Shown here piece after piece: positions 11,972 through 23,900 of a stretch of DNA of 64,000 bases. This DNA is from Brasenia schreberi (taxonomy: Eukaryota; Streptophyta; Magnoliopsida; Nymphaeales; Cabombaceae). Below the pieces are notes generated by a model that was given only the letters and a program-made list of their open reading frames with translations, searched no databases and was not told where the DNA came from. Position 1 is the first letter of the stretch. Each line of letters opens with the position of its first letter. The stretch spans positions 7,382,001-7,446,000 of the forward strand of contig JAYKKT010000076.1 of NCBI GenBank assembly GCA_036023115.1. The letters run 5' to 3'. A program made the translations under genes and the position numbers.

Positions 11972-12800
11972 AATCATAATATTTTATAATTTGATTCGCA
12001 CATGTTAATTCACCAACAATGAGATTCAAATCGCCAAATAAAGTTAACTAGAAATGCTATCGTTAGTGCATGATTCATTAGGACTAAGTATTACAACCTT
12101 TTCTAGTAGCACATTTTAGAAATATAAAAGAAAATGTCAAGATGTATGATGTAAATGCTATAATTAGTGTGATTAAAAAAGGTCAAGATGATGAGATCCC
12201 CAACAAAAGCAAGAATATGATCTAACCATTAGATAAAACAAGAATTTCACAATGATTGATCTAAAAAGTTTGTAGCTTTTAATGTGCAACAACCCACAAA
12301 TCACAATATTTTACATTTCGATTCACACATGTTAATTCACCAGTAATAAGATTCAAACCATCAAACAAAGTTAACCAGAGATGCTATCGTTAGTGTGTGA
12401 TTCATTGGGACCAAGTGTTGCAGCCTTTCCTAACAACACATGCTAGAAACCTAAAGGAAAAGGTCAAGATAATGAGATCCCCAACAAAAGCAAGAATATG
12501 ATCTAACCATTAGATAAAACAAGAATTTCATAATGACTAATCTAAAAGAAATGTAGCTTTTAATGTACAACAACCCACAAATCATAATATTTTACACTTC
12601 GATTCACACATGTTAATTCACCAGTAATGGGATTCAAACCGTCAAACATAGTTAACCAGAGATGCTATCGTTAGTGTGTAATTCATTGGGACCAAGTGTT
12701 GCAACCTTTCCTAGAAGCACATGCTAGAAACCTAAAAGGAAAGGTTAAGATGATGAAGATGACGAGATCCCAACAAAATCAAGAATGTGATTTGTGGCCT
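11972..12800. repeat. Tandem repeat, three ~225-325-bp units
   Basis: Units start at about 11972, 12298 and 12577. Each runs through gattc(g/a)cacatgttaattcacc, agatgctatcgttagtg, gagatccccaacaaaagcaa and (in the first two) caacccac. Units two and three are closest to each other; the first carries an extra ~45 bases and the third is cut short. A fourth diverged piece lies at 12965-13165. They sit just upstream of the CACTA transposase, as internal or subterminal arrays of such elements often do. Confidence 0.85.
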
Positions 12801-12964
12801 TTCAAAAAAAGTTTCTTTGAATGAATTCAGTAGAAGCACAAAAGAGTAGAAAATGGCCCAAACAAAACTAAGTTGATTGTTGTTGGATATATTTTATTTT
12901 CAAGAACTTAATTTCATTTAGTTTTTCCATTCGCTTTCTTGTTATAATAACAAGTCTCACTCAC

Positions 12965-13165
12965 CAGTTTGGCATGATAGAAATGCTATGGTTAGTGTGA
13001 TTTATTGGGACTAAGAGTTGCATCCTTTTCTAACAACACATAATACCAACCATTAAAATGTTAAGATGAGAAGATCCCCAACAAAAGCAAATATATGATC
13101 TAAAAATATGAAAAAACAAGAATTTCACAATGACTGATATGAAATTGTGTCTTCTAATGCACCAA
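12965..13165. repeat. Diverged fourth unit of the tandem repeat
   Basis: Shares gaaatgctatggttagtgtg, attgggactaag, gagaagatccccaacaaaag and caagaatttcacaatgactg with the units at 11.97-12.8 kb, in the same order, after about 160 bases of unrelated DNA. Confidence 0.75.
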
Positions 13166-13204
13166 GGTTATGCTACACTGGTTTCACTTTTTAATCAAAA
13201 TCAT

Positions 13205-13320
13205 ATAAGAACAACGAGCAATAGGTTCCCTTGTTAAGGGGTTGACAAGGTCACAAGTTTGATACCCATCGTATGCATGTGGCTTCAACCTTACCATTGT
13301 GTACCATAAAAAAATCATAT
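13205..13320 (+). mobile_element. tRNA-like SINE fragment
   Basis: Has an A-box-like run (gttcccttgttaaggggttg) and a B-box-like caagtttgatacccat about 30 bases later, then gcatgtggcttcaacc and an A-rich end. The same layout recurs at several places in the window, as expected of a tRNA-derived SINE family. Diverged. Confidence 0.45.
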
Positions 13321-13347
13321 ATGCATCTAAAAAATGAGAAATTGCTC

Positions 13348-13450
13348 ACCTGACTAGGGTCAACTCACAAGTCAGAGGTCATGAGTTAGATACTCAATGC
13401 ATGCACCTAGCTTTAGCCTCCTTGTTAAACACTTCCCTCCTTCCAAAAGA
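13348..13450 (+). mobile_element. tRNA-like SINE fragment
   Basis: A-box-like gctcacctgactagggtc and B-box-like catgagttagatactcaa, then gcatgcacctagctttagcc. This is the same family as the piece just to its left and as the minus-strand pieces at 20.85, 47.0 and 61.25 kb, which share the CTAGGGG word after the A box. Confidence 0.5.
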
Positions 13451-13616
13451 AAAGAAATATCATATACATCTAATAAAATCACATGCTCACCGGGGTAGGA
13501 GTTCAACTAGCTCCCATGGTAGGTTAACGTTCAAGAAGAAGGTCGAACTTTGGTAGGAGATATGCTTAAACCAGTTTCTTATGATAAAAAAAGTAAATGT
13601 TCTTGAATTTGAAAGA

Positions 13617-13795
13617 GGATTAGGGATTAACTAGAGAGTAGAGAGAGATTGTAACCATAGTCACCAACAATGAGATTCTCCTTTTTTTAAGTGGTTTGGT
13701 CGTTGGAAAAACATGAATGAGAGAGAGAAAGAGGATTAGGGATTAACTAGAGAGTAGAGAGAGATTGTTACCTTAGTCACCAACAACGAGGTCAT
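13617..13795. repeat. Direct repeat, ~60-bp units 116 bp apart
   Basis: The stretch beginning aggattagggattaactaga at about 13617 recurs at about 13733, each followed by gagtagagagagattgt and a caccaacaa(t/c)gag segment. The two copies differ at only a few bases. Confidence 0.8.
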
Positions 13796-13849
13796 TGTAA
13801 AATCGAGAGAGAGAAAGATAGAGAAAGAGGATTCAAGATTCAGGATTTA

Positions 13850-14065
13850 GTCATTCCGTTTATAAAAATATTTCCAGCGGTTGGGAACCATCGGGAATAA
13901 CCAAAAGAACCACTGAAAAAAACAAAACATTTTCTACAATTTCAAACCTCCAAAATTAAAGTACGCGACCGCCGAAAAAAATTTCAATAATTACCGACGA
14001 TTTTCAAGACCGTCGAAAAAATAACATGACTGTTAGTAATTTATGCATACATAAATACCGACGGG
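13850..14065. repeat. CGACGG-type subterminal repeat region
   Basis: Contains clustered, oppositely oriented motifs such as ccgacgattttcaagaccgt, cgaccgccgaaaaaaat and taccgacgggtttt. Arrays of this kind are typical of CACTA subterminal regions. It lies on the upstream side of the TNP2 remnant, so it is a candidate for that element's 5' terminal zone. No CACTA-type terminal sequence is seen beside it. Confidence 0.4.
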
Positions 14066-15925
14066 TTTTATCATATTTGTAATAGTTTAACCTTAAGAAT
14101 TATTTTTAAAAATATTTTAAGGGTTATAACTGTCAGAATAATTGTGCTAGTTGTCACAAAAGGTCAAATTTGTAACAATGTTAGCATATAGTAAACGACT
14201 GAGGTTACAACATGAAGTGGGCCATGTAGAGTCATCACATGTAAATAATTCAATAATGCAATTCCAGTTTCAGATAGATTATGCTGTAGCTTCTTCAAGA
14301 TATCATGATGAAGTTGATCCTTTAAAGCTTTGTCCCAATGAGTACCTCATACGGGTGATGATGATGTCACTCTCTGATCTCATAATTGCTCCATAGCTTT
14401 GTAGATAATATTGCATATATGATTTAGTAGGAAAAGGTAATTTATTTTGTTAATTATAAATAAAAGATCTTAGATATGTTAGTAACAAACATTATGTGTA
14501 AATATATAAGGATTGTTGAAATTGGTGGTATGCTATATGAGATACAACACTTTGAGTGACCATTTTTGTGAGAAATAGTAGTACTAAGTAGTTCGCATGA
14601 TATTATCCAACGTTCTAAGTTATTCGAGTAAGGATGATTGTTGTGCCAGACTTTAGATCAGTTGTTTCTCATTACTTTTATTAAAAGATGGCAACCTAAC
14701 ATTAACATCTTTTATATGTCATGGTGTGAGATATTACTCTCCATGATGTTCACGAGATTTTATGCTTCTAATGGGTGGTCGCCTTATAGCTTTTACACAT
14801 GCGATGGAGGTGATGGATAAGATAGATATCATGGTTGAATTGATGAGCATTGATTATGATGAAGTCTATAGGTATAAAGTTTGAGATGCCTATAAGGTGG
14901 AGTACCATCCACAAGATACACAATGTCAATTATGTTGCTCACATTGCATTGGACCACAACACCTTGGTGTGCAAGTGTGCATGAATGTGATGATTCATAT
15001 ATGAGATGATATGTTACATGAATACATCCATTTCAATTGAGAGATTTCGTGTGTCGATATAGACACCTCCATCCTATATCGAGCAATCACTCTTTATCAT
15101 CATGAACGACAGATCAGGTAATGTATTAATCTTTTATTTGCCTTTTATTTTACACTTTATGTGTTAGAAGTATTCACTTACCTTTTGTTGTTGTTTCAAT
15201 GTGTTGTTGATGTCTTACAAACGATGAGACTTGATCTAGACAATTAGACAATACTCGGTCCCATTATCGTTATGTCATTATGTCACAAACTTTCTTCAAG
15301 ATTGTTGCGAGAAAGTATACAAAATGATGATTGACTATATACTCGATCATGATGAATAATAGATGTGCCTATTTTGTGTTGTACGTGTAACTTAGTGAAT
15401 GTATGTATATTGTACGTTGTACTGAATAATTCGGTTTGCTTTTCCTTCTCTATCTTGTTTCTCGATCTCTCTCTCATTCTCTGTATATATACATATATAA
15501 ATATCAAACGATCGTGATACACTTTTCATCACATATTGAAAAATTTATATAAAATAATTATATAATTAAGCAAATAAGTAAATTTATAGTATCATTATCT
15601 AATTGAGCAAGTAGGTAATCAATATATATAATCAAAACATAGAAAGAACATGCAAGTTAATACACAAGTTACTATTCATTAATATTGTATACATTATCAT
15701 CTCCCAACCCTCTTAGTTCAAGATAATATGTAATATGATAAATCCCAATCAACAACACTATTGTGTCTATGCAAAGTTAGAAATATAGGTGGCATCAAGG
15801 ATCTATCTACCATATGTATCGGTAAAAAATATAAACAAAATAAATAATCAAACTCAATACAATAAATCAATACAAATAAGAAAATACAACCATTTTATCG
15901 TGAGAAAATGTTAAGCCGACTCATC
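14066..15925. other. Unrecognised region between two DNA transposons
   Basis: AT-rich with short open frames only. Nothing matches a domain I know. It may be terminal DNA of the Mutator-like element to the right; I could not find its terminal inverted repeat. Confidence 0.3.
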
Positions 15926-15929
15926 ATAA

Positions 15930-18250
15930 CACATATACCACACATGTTGGATAGGTAATTGACCATCATCTATCAATAATGGAAGGAACGTTGTCGACCC
16001 AATCCTAGACTGTTGTACTAATGCAATGTTTCACACCATGGCTATGACCCAACTCATGTTAGGCATCAACATCCAATGCTCGGAAGGATACTGCCTATCC
16101 TCCCAATATGCAATACGTTGTCAATACCTCCCTCCTCTATAAAGATTTTAGAATATATATCCTGATGACGTGCGACCTTCCTAAAACACAATCTATGTGC
16201 TTCAGGCCGCTATGCTTCACTCTATCCTAAAAGCTCTTCAAGAACACGATATCCATAGTTACCATCTTGAATGACACTCACCAATCTATCAACAAACAAG
16301 CTCATAAACTAAGGTATTTGTCTTATTGTATTTTCTAAAATCTAACATTTTGGTAATCTTTCTGCGACGAGATGTATCAATATGTGGAGCCATAAAATCT
16401 TATACAACATTAGATATAAGATCAAAACTATCAGTAGAAGAAACACCACATCCTCGACTAGGATGAGTGAATAGTTAGTGAATAATGTTATGCATCTTAA
16501 TTACCTTTCTTTTTTCCTCATCTTTGCACTCAAATGTGGAAGGCCATTCTACCTCAATGTAAAACTTCTTCCATCAATTGAAGAAAGTTGAAGAATTTCA
16601 TCACTCTAGAAAAGAATACCAATCTCGTGAGTACACAACAATCCATGTGACCATCACAATATACATCGACATGAATGAGGATCAATACCTATTATTTCCA
16701 CATGACTCGTCTCTTTAACAATTAGATAAAGTGCATCTCGTGACACTCTTCTCTTCAATTTTTTTATCATGTCTTGTGTACAATCAACATAATGGATGCT
16801 AACATGTTCGTGATTCCTTATAAGACTTCTTTAGTTCTGTAACATGTAATTGTATCAATGAATAAAGTTAGGTCTATATCATATCAAATGGTCTAGTGGA
16901 ATTATCGAGAAACCCTTTTAATCGTGCATGTATACCCTCAAACTTATCAATCAAAACACTATAAGCAATATACGATTTGAAAAAAATAGTAATGTACATA
17001 TGTAGAAACAAACATACTCACTTACCAATTAGTTGTATGAGTATCATAATGCATCACCTTGACTGACAATGTTGAGATGATCCTCTCTTTATATGAGCTT
17101 AACCGCTATTCCTTAACATATAAAAGTATAATAGGTACATTTTTCCACTTCGCCTTCATCATAGCCAATGCCTCTATATACACACTTTCATCCACTAAGT
17201 CAACAACCTTCCTTCAACTGCCACCAAATGTGGTGGCTATTTCTTTATTCCTTGTCAACCAAACAATATATTGCTCGATGTTCTTGACAAAATGGTGTTT
17301 GCACATTTAATTTATTGCTCTGAGAATATGATCTTAATTGGATTCATAAATCCAAGATCACGATCGCTGTAAACTATATAGAGAAATCTATTCACTGTAT
17401 AAACTCCCTGATCCACCTCAACACCCAAATATAATTATCCTCTTTCTCTATACCCATGAATAGAAATATCACAAAAAAAATCTTGTTTGTTGATGTAAAT
17501 CCTATAACCTCCAAGAAAGGCATCTTATATCTATGAATGAAACAAATTCTTTCTCGTATATATGTAAATATGAACGAATATAAGTAAAAAAAAAGCTCAT
17601 AATATTTGTCTTTTACGTGTACTCAAACTCCAATACCTTTGAAAATTTAAGTAACAACTGAATTGACTAAGGGTATGCAAATACAACATTACTAACAATG
17701 CTTGTATCTGGTATCCTCTTGTACCAATTATAGTACTCATGACTATCTAATGAATGCAAGAGTTGCTATAAAATAATTAAACTACCCATATCCTCTTCCC
17801 TAATTTTTATCATTGCATTGTAAATGTGTATTACCATAATCTACCTAAGAATGCATGTCTTTCCAAATACAAGGCTATTTAATGATTATGTGTACCATTA
17901 ACTAAATTCAATCTTCTTAAACTATAAGTAAGAATGGGCATTTTACCTTTTTTGTAATATCAACTCACCTCTTCTTTTACACTCAAGTCTTACTTTGTTT
18001 CTTGCACCTTTACTTTTTGATCGGAAAATAATGATAACATTGTTATACTTCCTCCCAATATCTCTTATCCACTATATCATATCATCTCGACTGCAAAATA
18101 TTGCATCTATGACAAACACAGATGCATAATCAAGTCCATCACTCTCGCAGTCAAAAAATATATCATCATCCAACCAAATCAACAAATGGGTCATTCGGTC
18201 CACTTTCATTAATCTCATTATCATCATGTATAGTATATCCATAGTCTACT
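15930..18250 (-). pseudogene. Mutator-like (MULE) transposase remnant with OTU-like tail
   Basis: Read leftward. KMPFLEVIGFTSTNKIFFV (about 17530-17475) matches the start of the MULE transposase core. KEDNYIWVLRWIREF, CKHHFVKNIEQYIVWLTRN (about 17310-17250) and KWKNVPIILLYVKE with SSYKERIIS and KVMHYDTHTTN (17160-17030) follow in family order. Then comes an OTU-like block (VIQDGNYGYRVLEELLG, about 16280-16225) and HWMLMPNMSWVIAM (about 16080-16035) with TFLPLLIDDG. Fusion of an OTU-type domain to the C-terminus is known in plant MULEs. Internal stops and frameshifts are common. The predicted Cys of the OTU site is not preserved where NYGYR replaces the usual NCGFR. Confidence 0.75.
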
Positions 18251-19030
18251 ATATGACAATGAAGACTTCACTTAATTTCTTTGGCATCCTATCCATTAAG
18301 AATAATATTGTGAATATAACAAAAATACATAGTAATGCACCTTGCGTGCATCTACAAATCTAATAGTGACACATCCAAATCATGAATCGCTTAGAAGAGA
18401 GAGTCACACATGGAGTGCATTTTCATTACCACAGAGTCGTGCCTCAAGGGTGTCCACTGGAGAAGCCAAACCCACTTGGGATGCTATGACTTACGCTTGC
18501 ACTGCACCTCTTTTTTTATTGATGATACTTATCTCACCTTACCCATAACTTATTGGAAACTTGATAATTTTTATTCATTTTTGTGCAATTGATTTGTAGG
18601 GAAGGCTTTTAATAATATTTGTATTACGGTTATGGAAAACTGAATAAGGTTGAAAATAGATCGAAATTGATGAAAATAGATTGAATATCATGATTAAAAG
18701 TGATACGAGAGACACACGAAGCTAGGAGGTTGACGGTGGTGTAGAACTAACGATGGGGGCCTCTGATGACTCTGGTGGTGGTGTACAACCAACGGTGTTG
18801 CTGGAGTGAAGGGGTGTGGGATGACAGAAACTATAAAGGGGTAATTTTGAGGTTTTTGAAAAGAGGTGTATGTTTAGTTTAAAAGGTGTATGAATAGTGA
18901 TTATGAAAGTTAAAATGATAAAAAAATATTATTTTAAATGTTAAGAAAAAAAACACTTATTTAAGTTTCTCTTTTATTTTATGAGTGTACATTCTATGAC
19001 ATGGCCAATAACTTTCTTAATTTTTTCTAT
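18251..19030. other. Unrecognised region right of the MULE remnant
   Basis: AT-rich. The run ggtttttgaaaagaggtgtatg near 18855 could lie near the element's right terminus, but I found no matching inverted copy on the left. Short open frames at 18342-18592 have no motif. Confidence 0.25.
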
Positions 19031-19046
19031 TATATGCATTTTTCAT

Positions 19047-19254
19047 ACCCTGTAAGAAGGTATGAAAAACTAAATTTTGAAAGTATTAAAAGAGGTAAAG
19101 GACGACCACAAAAGTGTTGGAAAGAAACAATAAAGAATGATCTAGCTTATTGTGAGTTAACTGCTAACATGGCACATGATAGGGCTATGTGGAAACAAAG
19201 AATCCATGTAGCCGACCCCGTCTAGTATGGGAAAAGGCTTAGTTGTTGTTGTTG
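19047..19254 (+). mobile_element. RTE LINE 3' tail with 16-bp target-site duplication
   Basis: Carries only the last ~55 codons of the RTE protein and the canonical 3' end with a TTG repeat. An exact 16-bp direct repeat, tatatgcatttttcat, lies at 19031-19046 and 19255-19270. This is the cleanest example in the window of a severely 5'-truncated insertion. The tail is almost identical to that of the 39.99-42.05 kb copy, which suggests a fairly recent insertion. Confidence 0.92.
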
Positions 19255-19844
19255 TATATGCATTTTTCATTATTGAAAACCATTGTTGTTGTTTAAGAAG
19301 AAACCCTTGAATTCACAGCATACACCGAAAAAGCAAATGATTCATTTCTAAAAAACAAAATTAAGGCAAGACAAAAGTAATGATCTTACTAACTTTTTTG
19401 CTTTAAGAAAATGTGTGCTTTGATTGATGAAAATGAAAAGTTTAGGAGAACAATTGGGAACTACCAAATGCCGGTCAATTTGACCAAATAAATTGAAGAA
19501 ATGTCACAAAATAGGTTTCTGACAATCATATTCAAGGTCAGAAGGTTCAAAATCATTTAAAGTAGTGTTTCTTGTTTTAGTTGATTTTCTTATACTTTTT
19601 ACCTGTATTTCAAATAAAAGCTCTCCCTCGTTGATATGAGAAAATGAAAAAATCTGCATAAAGTACATATTGTATAATTAGTTTTAATTACAACATAATC
19701 TTTTAGCATACTGTTATTAGAAAGTGATATAGGATCCAAAGCTATTAGAGTATGTGACTATTAGTTGCTTATTTGTGCAAAAATCACTATCCAAACTTTA
19801 TAACTTTCTTTACTTATTTGTGATATATTTATCTATCTATCTAT

Positions 19845-19846
<2 letters not shown>

Positions 19847-19911
<65 letters not shown>
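19847..19911. repeat. (TA)n microsatellite, preceded by (ATCT)n
   Basis: About 32 TA units after four ATCT units. It abuts the left end of the foldback element at 19912-20158. Confidence 0.95.
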
Positions 19912-19916
<5 letters not shown>

Positions 19917-20156
19917 GGAGTTGCTAGACATTCTCTTATGTTAGACTCTATTAGATGATCTATGTCATCAGTACGATCATATGGACGACATAGATCGAGT
20001 CACCCGTTAACATTGACAGAAGGATTGATACTATTTAATGTACATGAATGCGCTAAATGCAATGCAGGATGAATGCCTTGATCACCACCATTCGATTGAT
20101 CGCGCCGATGGTGATGATCAAGCAATGTGTTGGTTATCTAGCATCTCCTACTCTCT

Positions 20157-20158
<2 letters not shown>
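19912..20158. mobile_element. MITE-like foldback element inside a TA microsatellite
   Basis: The ends are imperfect inverted repeats: ggagttgctagaca on the left and, read inverted, ggagatgctagata on the right. Inside are two further palindromes: gatctatgtc with gacatagatc, and cttgatcaccacca with tggtgatgatcaag. There is no coding capacity. TA microsatellites flank both sides, as expected if the element inserted at a TA and duplicated it. Superfamily is uncertain; a Tc1/mariner-type MITE is one option. Confidence 0.7.

Positions 20159-20231
<73 letters not shown>
20159..20231. repeat. (TA)n microsatellite
   Basis: About 36 uninterrupted TA units on the right side of the foldback element. Confidence 0.95.
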
Positions 20232-20234
<3 letters not shown>

Positions 20235-20839
20235 GAACAGGATCTTTTGTCATATTTACAAAATGGCTATATATCACCATAAAAAACTTACTAGCAACTC
20301 ACATCTAACCTATAATACATAAGATCAATCTTTGGATGGACACTTATTAATTTATGGACAACTTTCAGACAAAAGGCTGCTCCAAGAAGTAGCTACGACA
20401 AAATAGGCAACTAATATACTTTTATCTTCAATGCATGCTTTAGAGACAGTTTGAATTAGCATGAGAAATTTATCATCCACTAGAATCAAACAAAAAACTC
20501 CTTTCACTAAACTGCACATCACTTTTTGACTTTGATCAACTTCCCATCCATTTGGTGATTTATACTAATCCATGTTGGCTGATTTACATATGTGGGTTTT
20601 CCCTCAACAATATTTCCATATATTTTGTTAGGTGTATTGATGTCTTCCTGCAAATCCAAGATCCAGATTCAAATTGATGCAAGAAGTAATACGATAGATA
20701 TTTATTTTCCCAAAGGATGTAGTGCCACACATCACCATAGGAGTTTACACGAATCACAAAGAGATATGTGAAGAGTTCACTACAAAAGAAGGGCACATTT
20801 GTCAGATCTTTTGTCATTCTTATTTCTATTAGCTATTTG

Positions 20840-20960
20840 TTTATTTTATAGGCACAATGGGCTTATGCGAACCCCTACTAGAGATATGCACCCCGGTATT
20901 GAACTCCAGATCTTTTGTCAGGGTGCAATCCCCTAGCTAGTGGGCTACACCCCTTTAGAG
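20840..20960 (-). mobile_element. tRNA-like SINE fragment
   Basis: On the minus strand, gtagcccactagctagggga (A-box-like) is followed by tggagttcaataccgggg (B-box-like) about 30 bases on. It shares the CTAGGGG word with the pieces at 13.35, 47.0 and 61.25 kb. Confidence 0.5.
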
Positions 20961-23900
20961 TATTATATTAGTTTTAGTAATCTCTTAGATAATTGGGAAG
21001 TTTACATTTTGAGCTTTCTTCAATAATAAAATTGAACAAAGTTTACACTCCAGATCTTATGTTACATAGGTCTCTCTTTTGGTCTATAAAATAGGAGAAG
21101 AGACCCGTCAGAAAGGAATATACATGTGCTTTATGAGTTGAACAAAGGCTTCCTTCACATTAAATTTTCATTGGTTAATCTCATGAAGCTTTCTTTCTTT
21201 CTTCACAAACTTCAATTCTCAAATCTCTTTTAATTTGAGAAGGTAATTTTGCAAAGGTTGCTTATGATCTCAAGCTGTTGAGTTCGATGGTAGAGGTCAA
21301 AGTTGCCGTAGGATAAATGTCTTGCACAAGGATTTTCACCCAGATTGTAAAATCATAGAAAATTAATTGAAACCCACATTGATTTGGTTCAAGATTCTTG
21401 GGGAGCTTTCCTGTTATCTTCCAGCAAATAACACCGAAATTTTGAGTTCTAGGTGAAAAATTATAATTTATAATCATAATAATCAAATCCTATTAGAAAA
21501 TGAAAACATTAATCTTAGCCTCTGTTCCCAACATAAAGCCTATCACTGTTCACTTCTATAAATCATATTCACATGGAGGAAACGTTCACATCCAACAAGT
21601 TGATCTAAAATCATCTTACTTCTGGAAGCTTGACTCATTTCTCTCAAGGATGCTTGAAAAGGGGCTCAAGAACTCCGTACGTCTATATATCCCCTCCATG
21701 TGCCAAAGTTTTCCATATCAATGGATGACTGCTGAAAAGAATGCATCATGCATTAGACAGGAACGCCTTTTGAACGATTCGATAAAATTTTCACGCTATA
21801 TTCTACAACAGACTCGGCAGAAAGGTAGCCATAACATGATGACCATGAAAGCCTCCGGTTATGTTTGGTGAGTTCTCAACAAATAACTTCTGATTTAAGT
21901 TTGATAATATATATACTTCTCTTTTTGTGAATTTTGAGTTTAGCTTGACAAGCAAGGCGAAATGAGATGAGTGCAAGTTGAGGTGTGCAGGTGACATTGG
22001 CTCCTTATTTCCACCTTCGAACTCCAAAGGAGTTTAAGATGACGTACATGGATTTTCGGTTCCAAAGAATCTCGACCCTTCAACATGATCCTCTTAAAAG
22101 AAGGATGGAAGGATCAAGAAATAAAACTCAAAAAGAGAATAGCTATTAAAGCTCCTTATGCAATGTGGGTCTGTATGGATTATTTTTGCCCCAAGGTAGG
22201 GTCAATCTCCAATGTTGCTTGCTTTTGAAGAAATCTGAATTCCTTGAATTATGTGTTCCCTCGCTTGGTTAGGTGGTGCAAGTATTTGCTTGGCTTCTTA
22301 GATGTGGGTAACGCTAATAGGGATAAGTTTGGATTGGGGCTGATTTGATTCAATTAAGGTTCTTGGGTGATTAGATTTAGATCTAACTAGAAACAAGTTT
22401 AGATTTAAGACTTAGGGACTGGATTTGGTTTTGCCTAAATGGATGAGCTTCGGTGAATTTCAACCTTGGACCTCAAATCATTGATGCGAGTTGAGTCCAA
22501 CCCAAAAACAATGGGTTCGGGATCTTTTCTTTTTGTTATCACCTTGTATCTACTGTGTGTTTCCTTCACTTGGAGCTACTCTTGGTGCAAGATAATCTTG
22601 TTGTATCTTTGCTCATTGATTCTTAATTAGCCTCATCTAATCTTTCAAATTATGTGGATTAAATGACTGAAGATCGACCTCATATAATTTTAAATTTCAT
22701 CGTATAGAAAATTTTAAGTGTTTACGGATGCGCCACTTTGGCATCAATCAAGATGAAATTTAGTTGATGGTAAAGAAGCAAACAACAAAAATTGACTCAT
22801 TTAAAAGAATTTGGCTGAAAGGTAACTTGCAACAACTTGAAATCCTTTATAAAACTCGGTGTGAAATCACAATATTCAAGAGAAATATCATGAAATCATA
22901 GTAAAAGGGTATCTTGTTATGGGATACTACAAACCATATTTGTGACGAACTGCAAGACAAAAGGAGAGACATTATAAAAGGTTATTTTTAGGAGAAAGAT
23001 GACCAATTTCACAAAGAGATTTTCGGTTGATTTAAGAATATTTTTTTACAAATTCAAGCCAATAAGGTTTCTTCAAAAACATTTCATTCAGAAAAAAGTA
23101 ACAAACATTCTTTGAAAGTTCATTTAGGGCTTTTATAGAAGAGATAACTTTAGATTTTTTTAGATGAATGAGTTTCAAAACAATTTTTTTTAAAAAATAG
23201 CCAATTCAAAAATAATGTGAGAATAGTATCTTAAGCCTTTATTCTTGAAATGTGGATGAATATGGCAAGAATGTTATTTTCAATCCTTTGCTCTTTTCAA
23301 ATTGCTCGAGTATATGTCTACATTCAAATCGTCTTTAAGTCCCTTTTGAAGCATCCTTAAGTCCTTTCTAAAGTGTCCTTGAACAACCATACAAATTTAT
23401 CTTAACATATAGACCCATATTTTGCATATCCCACTATATGGCAAATCAATCAAGCTAATGCATATTAGAGATAGGCTACATGGGACTTAGGCAACACGTA
23501 TCATGTACACCTAACCAAATTTTTGAGAACGTGAAATATCAAAAGAAACTTCTAACAAGATCAAGTGAAGGTATCCTTGTTATGAAGAAGAGAGTAAAAC
23601 ATGACTAATACTTTGAAAAGTAAAAGAATGCTAGAGATATACCCATAGTGGACTAAGAAGAACCTCCTCGAATCAAAAGGTTAAAAATGGATCAAGGAAA
23701 ACGTAAGAGGAGACTGGGACTCAATTGCAAGGGACTATCTTGACTCCTAAGATGATGAAAGGTGTACATTTTAGTACAAACTAAAGAAACAGAAAGGAAA
23801 AGGACACATCCACACACAAACAAGAGCGAGTATGCACCCCATTTTTTTAGGTGATCATGACTCATGCCGATTTTGTAAAATTATAAAGATGATGTTTTTG

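Noticed and set aside
20038..20322. Open frame with long IYIYIY run
   Set aside because: It is the translation of a TA microsatellite plus MITE DNA. The same pattern appears at 28.3-28.8 and 42.2-42.5 kb.
20778..20795. cactacaaaagaaggg as a CACTA terminus
   Set aside because: The sequence resembles CACTA ends, but there is no matching inverted end and no flanking 3-bp duplication that I could find.
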